From Chryseobacterium sp. Leaf404 (GTDB lineage: Bacteria; Bacteroidota; Bacteroidia; Flavobacteriales; Weeksellaceae): a stretch of 64,000 nucleotides of DNA. Made by a program: the position numbers and the translations under genes. The notes under the pieces were generated by a model that worked only from the letters and a program-made list of their open reading frames with translations, was not told the origin of the DNA and ran no database searches. The stretch covers positions 186,001 through 250,000 of the forward strand of contig NZ_LMQM01000012.1 of NCBI RefSeq assembly GCF_001424145.1. The letters are read 5' to 3'. Below are positions 51,845-59,566 of this stretch, piece after piece (position 1 is the stretch's first letter; the number at the start of each line of letters is the position of its first letter).

Positions 51845-53917
51845 ATGGAAAATACACTTCACGAAAAGGTTTCTCAGGACATTTTATTAAAAGCTTACAA
51901 CCACATGATGCTTGCCAAAGCAATGGCAGATATTTATGAAGAAAACAGAAATGTCTGTAAATATGTTCATAGCACATCACGAGGTCACGAAGCAATACAG
52001 CTGGCAACAGCTTATCAGTTAAAGAAAGAAGACTGGGTTTCTCCTTATTACAGAGACGAAAGCATTCTTTTGGGAATTGGTTTTGAGCCTTATCAGTTGA
52101 TGCTGCAGCTTTTGGCAAAAGCTGATGATCCTTTTTCCGGAGGAAGATCGTATTATTCTCACCCATCGAGCAGAGACGAAGACAAACCAAAAATTATTCA
52201 TCAGAGTTCGGCGACGGGTATGCAGACCATTCCTACAGCTGGTGTTGCTCAGGGAATCAAATATATCGAAGATTTTAATTTACAGCAGTTTGAAAACAAT
52301 CCGGTTGTAATCTGTAGTCTTGGAGACAATTCTGTAACGGAAGGCGAAGTGAGTGAAGCACTTCAGTTTTCTGCATTGCACCAGCTTCCTATCATTTTCT
52401 TAGTTCAGGATAACGAGTGGGGAATTTCTGTAACCAAAGAGGAAGCAAGAACCGTAGATGCCTACGATTTTGTTGCTGGTTTTGACGGTTTAGGAAGAAT
52501 GAGAGTTGACGGAACCGATTTCGTAGAAAGTTTTGAAGCGATGAAAAAAGCCGTGGATTTTGTTCGAACTGAAAGAAAACCGTTGGTTGTTTGTGCCAAA
52601 ACAGTTTTAATTGGTCATCATACTTCCGGGGTGAGAAGAGAATTTTACAGAGACGAGGAAGATTTAACCAAACACAGAGCAAAAGATCCGGGAAACATTC
52701 TCAGAAATCATTTGCTTGACTCTGGCGCAGATGAAGAATTATTAAAACAAATTACAAAAAAGGCAAGACTTGAAGCCGAAGAGGCATTCGAAAGAGCTCA
52801 GAAAGCGGAAGATCCAAAGCCGGAAACTGTAATGCAGCATATTTTTGCACCCACTCCGATTACGGAAGAAGTGGGAACCCGTGAACCTGAAGGTGGCGAG
52901 AAAATCGTAATGGTGGATGCCGCTATTCACGCTGTTCAGGAAATTATGTGGAAACATCCGGAAGCTTTACTGTATGGCCAGGACGTTGGCGAAAGAATTG
53001 GTGGTGTTTTCCGTGAAACAGTGACTTTGGGGAAGAAATTCGGAAGCAAAAGAGTTTTTAATACTGCCATTCAGGAAGCGTATATCATTGGTTCAACAAC
53101 AGGAATGAGTGCAGTTGGTTTAAAACCGATTGTAGAAGTTCAGTTTGCGGATTATATCTATCCCGGAATCAATCAGTTGATTACAGAGATTTCAAAATCC
53201 AGTTATTTAAGTCAGGGAAAATTTCCTGTTAGTAATATCATCCGTGTTCCCATCGGTGCTTACGGCGGTGGCGGACCATACCACAGTGGTAGTGTTGAAA
53301 GTATTTTAGCGAATATCAAAGGAATTAAAATTGCTTATCCGAGCAATGCAGCAGATTTTAAAGGTTTACTGAAAGCTGCTTACTACGATCCGAATCCTGT
53401 GGTGATGCTGGAGCACAAAGGTCTGTACTGGAGCAAAGTTCCGGGAACTGAAGATGCAAAAACAATCGAACCGGCAGAAGATTACATTTTACCTTTCGGA
53501 AAAGGAAAAGTAATCATCGAAGCAGATAAAAATGAAACCGAAAAAGGAAGAACTCTGGTAGTTGTGACTTATGGAATGGGCGTATACTGGGCAAAAGAGG
53601 CGGTGAAAAACTTTAACGGCAGAGTTGAAGTTATTGATTTAAGAACCATTATTCCTCTGGATGAAGAACTGGTTTTTGAAAGAGTAAAAGCCCACGGGAA
53701 ATGTATCGTTTTAACTGAAGAACAGTTGAATAATTCATTTGCTGAAGCTTTCGCTCACAGAATTTCTAAAAACTGCTTCAGATATCTTGACGCTCCCGTA
53801 GAAACCATGGGATCGCTCGATACTCCGGCAGTTCCTATCAACCTGGTTTTGGAAAAAGAAATGCTTCCAAATGCTGAAAAATTAGCTGCAAAAATTGAAG
53901 AAATGCTGAAGTATTAA
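51845..53917 (+). CDS. Branched-chain 2-oxoacid dehydrogenase E1, alpha and beta subunits fused
   Basis: 690 residues from the ATG at 51845. The frame opens with a TTG nine nt earlier, but that TTG is part of the promoter box. Residues ~1-330 are E1 alpha with the thiamine-diphosphate motif GDNSVTEGEVSEALQFSALHQLPIIFLVQDNEWGIS; residues ~345-690 are E1 beta (EALLYGQDVGERIGGVFRETVTLGKKFGSKRVFNTAIQEAY, VPIGAYGGGGPYHSGSVESILANIKGIKI). It decarboxylates branched-chain 2-oxoacids and passes acyl groups to E2 lipoyl transferase. E2 and E3 genes are not in the window. Fusion of the subunits is common in Bacteroidota. A perfect terminator follows. Confidence 0.93.
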   Translation: MENTLHEKVSQDILLKAYNHMMLAKAMADIYEENRNVCKYVHSTSRGHEAIQLATAYQLKKEDWVSPYYRDESILLGIGFEPYQLMLQLLAKADDPFSGGRSYYSHPSSRDEDKPKIIHQSSATGMQTIPTAGVAQGIKYIEDFNLQQFENNPVVICSLGDNSVTEGEVSEALQFSALHQLPIIFLVQDNEWGISVTKEEARTVDAYDFVAGFDGLGRMRVDGTDFVESFEAMKKAVDFVRTERKPLVVCAKTVLIGHHTSGVRREFYRDEEDLTKHRAKDPGNILRNHLLDSGADEELLKQITKKARLEAEEAFERAQKAEDPKPETVMQHIFAPTPITEEVGTREPEGGEKIVMVDAAIHAVQEIMWKHPEALLYGQDVGERIGGVFRETVTLGKKFGSKRVFNTAIQEAYIIGSTTGMSAVGLKPIVEVQFADYIYPGINQLITEISKSSYLSQGKFPVSNIIRVPIGAYGGGGPYHSGSVESILANIKGIKIAYPSNAADFKGLLKAAYYDPNPVVMLEHKGLYWSKVPGTEDAKTIEPAEDYILPFGKGKVIIEADKNETEKGRTLVVVTYGMGVYWAKEAVKNFNGRVEVIDLRTIIPLDEELVFERVKAHGKCIVLTEEQLNNSFAEAFAHRISKNCFRYLDAPVETMGSLDTPAVPINLVLEKEMLPNAEKLAAKIEEMLKY

Positions 53918-53937
53918 TTCAGACGAAAGATAAAATC

Positions 53938-53968
53938 AAGCCTCTAAAATTTTTTAGAGGTTTTTTTG
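53938..53968 (+). terminator. Terminator of the E1 alpha/beta gene
   Basis: A 9-bp stem (53941-53949 with 53952-53960), then a run of seven T. Confidence 0.85.
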
Positions 53969-54010
53969 TACGCTTTTTGCTAACTTGGGTCAACAAATCT
54001 TACCTCCGCA

Positions 54011-55042
54011 ATGATTACAACAAAATACGTCAACTATAAAAAAGTTCTTAATTTATCCGGCTTTCATGTGATTGTCATCTCGTGTTGGTGTACTTTAATT
54101 GCAGTGCTCTTTCACGTCTATCACTGGGACTGGATGATTATCCCATGGGTTCCGGTAGCATTGATAGGTACTGCAGAAGCGTTTCTGGTTGGTTTTAAAA
54201 ATAACCAGGCATATGACAGACTTTGGGAAGCGAGAAAAATCTGGGGTGGGATTGTAAACTCCAGCCGATCGTTTGCGTCAATGGTCTATGCATTTGATAC
54301 GCAGAACGAAAAAGTGGGACAATTTGATCTTGAAGAGCGGAGAAAAAAAATTGTATACAGACATATTGCCTGGCTGTACCAGTTTCGTGAGCAGAGCTTG
54401 ATCCCTGTAGAATGGGAACATATTAAAGATGAAGAAGATAAAATTAAAAACACCGATCTTAAACGCAACAGACTGATAAGAGCCGGATTTCCTGATTATG
54501 GCAGAACGCCCATTTTCTTAAACAAATATTTATCTGAGGAAGAGTGTCAACTGCAGTCTCACTACAAAAATTTTGCAACATATCTTATCTCCCAGCAGGC
54601 AAAAGATGTGAACGAACTGAAGAATATGCACGCCATCTCAGAATTCAACCAGATGCAGCTACAAGACTGTCTAACAGAATTTTACACCCTTCAGGGACAG
54701 GCAGAAAGGATAAAAAAATTCCCTCTACCGAGACAGTTTGCAAGCACTGCTTTTATCTTCAATATTATTTTCATTATGCTTTTACCTTTAGGACTGGTAA
54801 GTGAGTTTTCAAAATTGGGAGACTGGGGAATATGGGCCTCCATCCCATTCTGTATCACGATTGGCTGGATCTATATCATTATGGAACTCGTTGGAGACTA
54901 CTCAGAAAATCCTTTCGAAGGTTTAATGTTTGATATTCCGATGCTGTCTATTTGCCGAACAATTGAAATAGATCTCCTTCAAATGACAGGCGAAACAGAT
55001 TTACCGGATCCCATCACTTCTAAAAACGGAATTTTGGTTTAA
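54011..55042 (+). CDS. Bestrophin-family membrane protein
   Basis: 343 residues, polytopic. N-terminal LNLSGFHVIVISCWCTLIAVLFH, then PWVPVALIGTAEAFLVGFKNNQAYDRLWEARKIWGGIVNSSRSFASM, the classical bestrophin/RFP-TM stretch, with C-terminal SEFSKLGDWGIWASIPFCITIGWIYIIMELVGDYSENPFEG and the final DIPMLSICRTIEIDLLQMTGE. Bestrophins are pentameric anion channels in animals; bacterial members include cation channels. Its stop codon overlaps that of the convergent glycosyltransferase (4-nt overlap), so no terminator room exists between them. Confidence 0.92.
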   Translation: MITTKYVNYKKVLNLSGFHVIVISCWCTLIAVLFHVYHWDWMIIPWVPVALIGTAEAFLVGFKNNQAYDRLWEARKIWGGIVNSSRSFASMVYAFDTQNEKVGQFDLEERRKKIVYRHIAWLYQFREQSLIPVEWEHIKDEEDKIKNTDLKRNRLIRAGFPDYGRTPIFLNKYLSEEECQLQSHYKNFATYLISQQAKDVNELKNMHAISEFNQMQLQDCLTEFYTLQGQAERIKKFPLPRQFASTAFIFNIIFIMLLPLGLVSEFSKLGDWGIWASIPFCITIGWIYIIMELVGDYSENPFEGLMFDIPMLSICRTIEIDLLQMTGETDLPDPITSKNGILV

Positions 55043-56043
55043 TTTTTATGAAAATGTTTTGGGAAAGCCTCCTCAGGTTTCTTTTTTAAAACAGTAAGCA
55101 AAATCCACGATTTTAAAAATCCGTATCCGTAAGAAAACATTTGTATGTAAGTAGAGACCACCGCCATTGCAGCGATTGAAATATTCTTAGTCACTACTGA
55201 AGCGTGTATAAAAACCATGAAGGTGTAAAAACCATAAAGACTTAATATAAAACCCTGTTTTACAAATACATATTCAACAATTCCTAAAATGTACCCTAAA
55301 AGAAAAAGGCTTGGAAATGCAAAAGAAATTTTCACATATTTTGGATGTCTTTGATTCAGAATCGGTCTTGCACAACCGAATTGGTACACCTGTTTTGAAA
55401 ATTTACCAAAATCAACTCTTCGTTTGTGATACACCGCAATGTCATCAAAAAACGCTGTCGTGAAGCCATTTTCCCACAGCGTCATGGATAAATCCGGATC
55501 TTCACCGATTCTCATTTCAGAAAAACCGCCCACATTTTCAAAAACCTCCTTTTTCACACCCATATTGAAACTTCTGGGCTGAAATTTTGAAACCGCTTTT
55601 TTACTACCCCTTATTCCGCCCGTGGTAAAAACAGAAGTCATAGAGTAGGAAATCGCTTTCTGCATCAGATTAAAACCCTTATGGGCCTTATCTGCTCCAC
55701 CAAAAGCATCGCAGGGAATTTTAAGAATATTTTTTTTAATATTTGTGATGTAATCTTTCTCTACAATCACGTCGCTGTCTACAAAAACCAGCCATTCATT
55801 CGACGCCCTTTTTGAACCGTAATTTCTCGACAAACCCGGTCCCGAATTGGCTTTTTTAAAATATTTTATAGGTAAAATATCCTCAAACTGGTGAACAGTA
55901 GGTTTTAAATCTACCATCGAGCCGTCATCAACAATGATGACTTCAAAATCTTTATCTGTCTGTGCATTTAAAGAATTAAGCAGTTCGAAAAGTTCGTCTT
56001 TTCGGTTAAAAATGGCAACAATGATGGAAATAGTAGGTTTCAA
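55039..56043 (-). CDS. Family 2 glycosyltransferase
   Basis: 334 residues. GT-A fold signatures: TISIIVAIFNRKDELFELLNSL, FEVIIVDDGSMVD, LSRNYGSKRASNEWLVFVDSDVIVEKDY (DxD-like motif), FGGADKAH, GGFSEMRIGEDPDLSMTLWENGF. A C-terminal hydrophobic region (FAFPSLFLLGYILGIVEYVFVKQGFILSLYGFYTFMVFI) anchors it to the membrane. It probably adds a sugar to a polysaccharide or glycolipid. The start is TTG at 56043 (the frame closes at a TGA four codons further upstream, no ATG), with an exact -7 box 13 nt before it. It converges on the bestrophin gene. Confidence 0.88.
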   Translation of the reverse strand: MKPTISIIVAIFNRKDELFELLNSLNAQTDKDFEVIIVDDGSMVDLKPTVHQFEDILPIKYFKKANSGPGLSRNYGSKRASNEWLVFVDSDVIVEKDYITNIKKNILKIPCDAFGGADKAHKGFNLMQKAISYSMTSVFTTGGIRGSKKAVSKFQPRSFNMGVKKEVFENVGGFSEMRIGEDPDLSMTLWENGFTTAFFDDIAVYHKRRVDFGKFSKQVYQFGCARPILNQRHPKYVKISFAFPSLFLLGYILGIVEYVFVKQGFILSLYGFYTFMVFIHASVVTKNISIAAMAVVSTYIQMFSYGYGFLKSWILLTVLKKKPEEAFPKHFHKN

Positions 56044-56056
56044 ATTGAAAATTTTT

Positions 56057-56064
56057 CAAAAATA
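56057..56064 (-). promoter_or_regulatory. -7 promoter box of the glycosyltransferase gene
   Basis: Minus-strand TATTTTTG, exact match, 13 nt before the TTG start. It supports the TTG choice. Confidence 0.45.
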
Positions 56065-56287
56065 AAGATTTGAAAAGGAAACACAATGTATTTTAAAACA
56101 ATTTATGATTTATCAGATAGAAATAATGAATTTAAAATAGATAAAAATTACAGCTGAAACCGTTAGAATTATAAATGAAGAACAAAATAAAAGCAGTTTA
56201 AAAATACTCTCAAAATAAAAAAGCCCGAGATGATAAACAGAAAAACACGATGAAAGAAATGATTAATCCTGCGAGAATACATATAAT
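56065..56287. other. AT-rich spacer
   Basis: No gene. GCCCGA near 56222 and TCGGGC near 56310 form a distant inverted pair that encloses about 90 nt; no terminator is evident. Confidence 0.4.
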
Positions 56288-56509
56288 CTAAGTCTGTATA
56301 TAATTTTCTTCGGGCAAAGGGTTTTTAAAAACAATAAAATAAAGAATGGAAGCAATCACAAGAAAGCCTCCACTACATAATTCAGTCCTATATTTTGATT
56401 TTATTAAATATTTACTATTCTTTTCAGAATTCGAAGACGATTTAAAAGACAAATCTACACTCAGTAAATCTGCAAGAAAACCTAAACCATCAAAAAAATC
56501 AAAAGGCAT
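56288..56509 (-). CDS. Small hypothetical protein with one TM segment
   Basis: 73 residues. It starts with ATG at 56509, 5 nt after the stop of the THUMP methyltransferase gene on the same strand, so it could be co-transcribed. The N-terminal half (MPFDFFDGLGFLADLLSVDLSF) and a central Ser/Lys-rich linker precede one hydrophobic helix (GGFLVIASILYFIVF) and a short tail. Neither half resembles a known family. No better frame lies on the other strand. I regard it as a plausible but unproven gene. Confidence 0.5.
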   Translation of the reverse strand: MPFDFFDGLGFLADLLSVDLSFKSSSNSEKNSKYLIKSKYRTELCSGGFLVIASILYFIVFKNPLPEENYIQT

Positions 56510-56514
56510 ACTTT

Positions 56515-57684
56515 CTATTCTTCTCTGTTCTCTAATTTATGCACTTTTTTCGTCCCCTCATACATTTCATACTGCAAAAATCTCGTCTCCAGTTTACCGT
56601 TGAAAAGCTTAATTTTTCTTGAAGGTCGTAAGCCTATTTTTTTCGGAGCATCAAGATCCGATGAAATGAGCCAGGCTAAAGTATTGGGATAATGACTTTT
56701 AAAAGTATCACCAATTTTTTTGTAAAAATCGTCATCATTGATAGAAATTCTCTCATCATACGGCGGGTTAAAGACCATTAACAGCGGAAAAAGATCTTTT
56801 TGCGATTCGAAAAAATCCTGTTTTCGTACATCAATGATATCTTCCATTTCGGCAGCTTCTATGTTGGTTCTTGCAGCATTCAGCATTTTGCCGCTGATGT
56901 CGTATCCTACAATTTTACCGTGAAATTCTCTTACACGGTTGATGCGCACTTCCTTTATTTTTGAGAACAGATCGGCATCATAATTATTCCAGTTCTGGAA
57001 GGCAAATCTCTTTCTGAAAATCTGCGCGGGAAGATCTAAGGCAATCATTGCAGCTTCAATCAAAAGGGTTCCCGAACCACACATTGGATCAAGAAAATTC
57101 CCTTTCCCGTCCCAGCCTGCAAGTTGAAGCATTCCGCTGGCTAAGACTTCATTGATCGGCGCTTCGCCCTGCTCTCTTCTGTATCCTCTTTTGAATAAAG
57201 CATCACCGGAAGAATCCATTGAAATAGTAACCAGTTCTCTGTCAATATGAAGGTGAAACTTAATTTCAGGGTTTCTGGTTTCAATATTGGGTCTTCTCTT
57301 TACTTTTTCCTGAAAATAATCTACAATCGCATCTTTCATTTTTAAAGTTACGAACTGTGAATGCTTGAAAGTCTCAGAATTTACGGTAGAATCTATGGCG
57401 AAAGTCTGGTCTACTTCCATAAAATCTTCCCACGGAAACTGTACAAGTTTATTGTAAAACTGGTGTTGATTGAAAGCTTTAAACTCGTATATCGGCACCA
57501 GAATTTTGAGTGCTGTACGGGCAGAATAATTTATTTTGTATAAAAATCCAAGGTCACCTTCGCAGTTTACTGCACGGTTTTTAAGCTCAACATTAGAACC
57601 CCCAAGCTTTTTTATTTCTTCAAATAAAACTTGTTCCAATCCGAAAAAGGTTTTGATCTGTATTTTTAGATTCTCTGTATTCAT
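56515..57684 (-). CDS. THUMP-domain class I SAM-dependent RNA methyltransferase (RlmL/YcbY N-terminal type)
   Basis: 389 residues. N-terminal THUMP domain (~1-165: FFGLEQVLFEEIKKLGGSNVELKNRAVNCEGDLGFLYKINYSART), the bridging RNA-binding part (IHDxRELVTISMDSSGDALFKRGYRREQGEAPINE), and a Rossmann methyltransferase with FLDPMCGSGTLLIEAAMIA as the SAM motif and FNPPYDERI as the catalytic NPPY. This fits the N-terminal half of E. coli RlmL, which makes m2G2445 in 23S rRNA, though the C-terminal RlmK half is absent. The promoter box ends 4 nt before the ATG. Confidence 0.92.
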   Translation of the reverse strand: MNTENLKIQIKTFFGLEQVLFEEIKKLGGSNVELKNRAVNCEGDLGFLYKINYSARTALKILVPIYEFKAFNQHQFYNKLVQFPWEDFMEVDQTFAIDSTVNSETFKHSQFVTLKMKDAIVDYFQEKVKRRPNIETRNPEIKFHLHIDRELVTISMDSSGDALFKRGYRREQGEAPINEVLASGMLQLAGWDGKGNFLDPMCGSGTLLIEAAMIALDLPAQIFRKRFAFQNWNNYDADLFSKIKEVRINRVREFHGKIVGYDISGKMLNAARTNIEAAEMEDIIDVRKQDFFESQKDLFPLLMVFNPPYDERISINDDDFYKKIGDTFKSHYPNTLAWLISSDLDAPKKIGLRPSRKIKLFNGKLETRFLQYEMYEGTKKVHKLENREE

Positions 57685-57688
57685 TTTG

Positions 57689-57696
57689 CAAAAATA
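57689..57696 (-). promoter_or_regulatory. -7 promoter box of the THUMP methyltransferase gene, likely leaderless
   Basis: Minus-strand TATTTTTG, exact match, separated from the ATG by only 4 nt, so the transcript should begin within a few nt of the start codon. Confidence 0.5.
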
Positions 57697-57841
57697 GGTA
57701 TTTTTTGCTGGGTGGTGGATGTTGAATGAACGAAGAATCTGTATTTATTTCAGAACTTTACAATATTTTAGAGCTCAAATCCAATGAAAGGAAAGTAAAC
57801 AAACATCCAATACCATGCATCCCTCATCCAACAAAAATCCT

Positions 57842-57849
57842 TATTTTTG
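57842..57849 (+). promoter_or_regulatory. -7 promoter box of the SAM methyltransferase gene, likely leaderless
   Basis: TATTTTTG, exact match, 4 nt before the ATG at 57854. A longer frame starts at 57815 but would put the box inside the coding region. The -33 element is not clear. Confidence 0.45.
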
Positions 57850-57853
57850 CCGG

Positions 57854-58579
57854 ATGGAATGGTTTGAATCTTGGTTTGATACGCCTTATTATCATATTCT
57901 CTACAATAACAGGGATTATACAGAAGCAGAAAATTTTATTACGAAACTTACATCTGAGCTTCAGCTCCCAAAGAAATCAGAGATTATTGACTTAGCGTGT
58001 GGAAAAGGCAGACATTCTGTTTTTTTGAATAAATTAGGCTATAAAGTTTTAGGTCTTGATCTTTCTAAGAAAAGCATAGAACACAACAGACAGTTTGAAA
58101 ACGAAGATCTTCATTTTGCCGTTCACGATATGCGTGATCCAGTAAAAAATCCACCTGTAGATGCTGTTTTTAATCTTTTTACAAGTTTTGGATATTTTGA
58201 TTCTGAAGATGATGACCGTAAGGTTTTCAAATCAGTTTCTGATGCATTGAAGCGTGACGGTTTTTTCGTTTTAGACTATTTGAATGAAAATTTTGTGCGA
58301 AAAATGATGGTATCGGATGCAGTAATCAGGCGTGGTGAAATCGAATTTAAAATCTCGAAGAAAATTGAAGATCAACATATTGTGAAAAACATTCAGTTTA
58401 CGGCTGACGGAAAAGATTTTAATTATTTTGAAAAAGTAAAACTCCATACGCCGGATTCAATTCTGAAATATGCTGAAGACAACGGTTTCCAACGTGAAAA
58501 AATCTGGGGTGATTATCAGTTGAATGATTTTGATGCAGAAATTTCGCCGAGATATATTAATCTATTCCGGAAGAAGTAA
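57854..58579 (+). CDS. Class I SAM-dependent methyltransferase
   Basis: 241 residues from the ATG at 57854 (MEWFESWFDTPYYHILYNNRDYTEAENFI). SAM motif I is IIDLACGKGRHSVFLNKLGYKVLGLDLSKKSIEHNR, motif II/III is DAVFNLFTSFGYFDSEDDDRKVFKSV. The FDTPYYHxLYxxRD opening is typical of a conserved small Bacteroidota group, but the substrate is unknown. The first 13 codons of the longest frame (HPSSNKNPYFCR) are probably not translated, because they contain the promoter box. Confidence 0.87.
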   Translation: MEWFESWFDTPYYHILYNNRDYTEAENFITKLTSELQLPKKSEIIDLACGKGRHSVFLNKLGYKVLGLDLSKKSIEHNRQFENEDLHFAVHDMRDPVKNPPVDAVFNLFTSFGYFDSEDDDRKVFKSVSDALKRDGFFVLDYLNENFVRKMMVSDAVIRRGEIEFKISKKIEDQHIVKNIQFTADGKDFNYFEKVKLHTPDSILKYAEDNGFQREKIWGDYQLNDFDAEISPRYINLFRKK

Positions 58580-58598
58580 AAATAAAATGTGAATTGAA

Positions 58599-58674
58599 AG
58601 ACCTCAGCGGGTCAAAACTTTGTAGGATATTGACATCTTCAATACAGGAAGCTCCGGAGGAGCGACAATTTTGT
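58599..58674. repeat. Two-hairpin intergenic element (GACC...GGTC, GCTCC...GGAGC)
   Basis: Contains GACCTCAGCGGGTC (GACC 58600-58603 with GGTC 58610-58613) and the palindromic GCTCCGGAGGAGC (58651-58663), in GC-richer sequence. It resembles a dispersed flavobacterial spacer repeat I recall, but no second copy is visible in this window. A 92-codon minus frame crossing it (58557-58835) is not credible. Confidence 0.5.
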
Positions 58675-58704
58675 AAAAAATCAGTGTAAGAATCAAATTT
58701 AGTA

Positions 58705-59421
58705 ATGATTGTTTTTCTATTAATATTAAGTGTAATTTCAGGAGTTTTTCTTGGTAAATTTTTCGGCGAGAAAGAAAAGTTTTCGAAAAATCTTTTGATT
58801 TTAAGCGCAGGATTTTTAATTACCATCTGCCTCAACGAAGTTTTCCCTGAGGTTTACCATCATCATAATGAATCCGGCATCAATCTGGGGGTTTTTGTGA
58901 TTGGCGGTGTATTGCTGCAGATGATTCTGGAAGCTTTAACAAAAGGTTTTGAGCATGGTCACTTTCATCACCATGGTGAGAACAATATCCTTCCGATGGC
59001 ATTGATGATTGGCCTTTTTATTCATGCATTTATCGAAGGAATTCCTTTGGCAAACGAGGCAAATCCCTTTTCTCCATATTTAATGGGTATTGTTTTTCAT
59101 AACCTTCCCATTTCCTTTATTTTGGGAGCATTTTTGTTTAACAGGAAAGGTTCAAAAGTTTCTTACCCATCAATGTTGATTGTCGCACTTTTTGCTTTAG
59201 CCTCACCTTTCGGAATGTTTTTAGGGAAGTATTTCAATCCGGAATGGCAACCTTACTTTCTGGCAATCGTTGGCGGAATCTTCCTTCATATTTCATCTGT
59301 AATTATTTTTGAAAGTAATAAAAACCATAACATCAACTGGTCAAAAATCGGACTGGTAATCGTAGGTGTAGCATTAGCGCTTCTGATGCACACTTTCCAC
59401 AGCCACGATCATCATCATTAG
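58705..59421 (+). CDS. ZIP-family metal transporter
   Basis: 238 residues, about 8 TM segments. Metal-path signatures: TM4 HAFIEGIPLANEANPFSPY and TM5 GIVFHNLPISFILGAF; His-rich loops (YHHHNESG; HGHFHHHGENN) and the tail HSHDHHH bind metals. It most likely imports or exports zinc, iron or manganese across the inner membrane. A two-hairpin spacer element precedes it and a bidirectional terminator follows. Single gene. Confidence 0.9.
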   Translation: MIVFLLILSVISGVFLGKFFGEKEKFSKNLLILSAGFLITICLNEVFPEVYHHHNESGINLGVFVIGGVLLQMILEALTKGFEHGHFHHHGENNILPMALMIGLFIHAFIEGIPLANEANPFSPYLMGIVFHNLPISFILGAFLFNRKGSKVSYPSMLIVALFALASPFGMFLGKYFNPEWQPYFLAIVGGIFLHISSVIIFESNKNHNINWSKIGLVIVGVALALLMHTFHSHDHHH

Positions 59422-59510
59422 GTTTTATTCTGTGAACAAGTGATAAATTTTCAGACAGTTTTTTATCCGGTAAGTTTAAAATTGAATCATTCATAAAATA
59501 TTTTGAACAT

Positions 59511-59543
59511 AAAAAAGCTCCGCAAAAAATTCTGCGGAGCTTT
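59511..59543. terminator. Bidirectional terminator between the ZIP gene and the FadL-like gene
   Basis: An 11-bp GC-containing stem (59514-59524 with 59533-59543) flanked by A and T tracts, between convergent genes. Confidence 0.85.
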
Positions 59544-59566
59544 CTGTTATTTAAACTTTGACCAAA

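Noticed and set aside
58557..58835. 92-codon minus ORF before the ZIP gene
   Set aside because: It runs across the two-hairpin repeat and antisense to the ZIP N-terminus; product reads as repeat translation.
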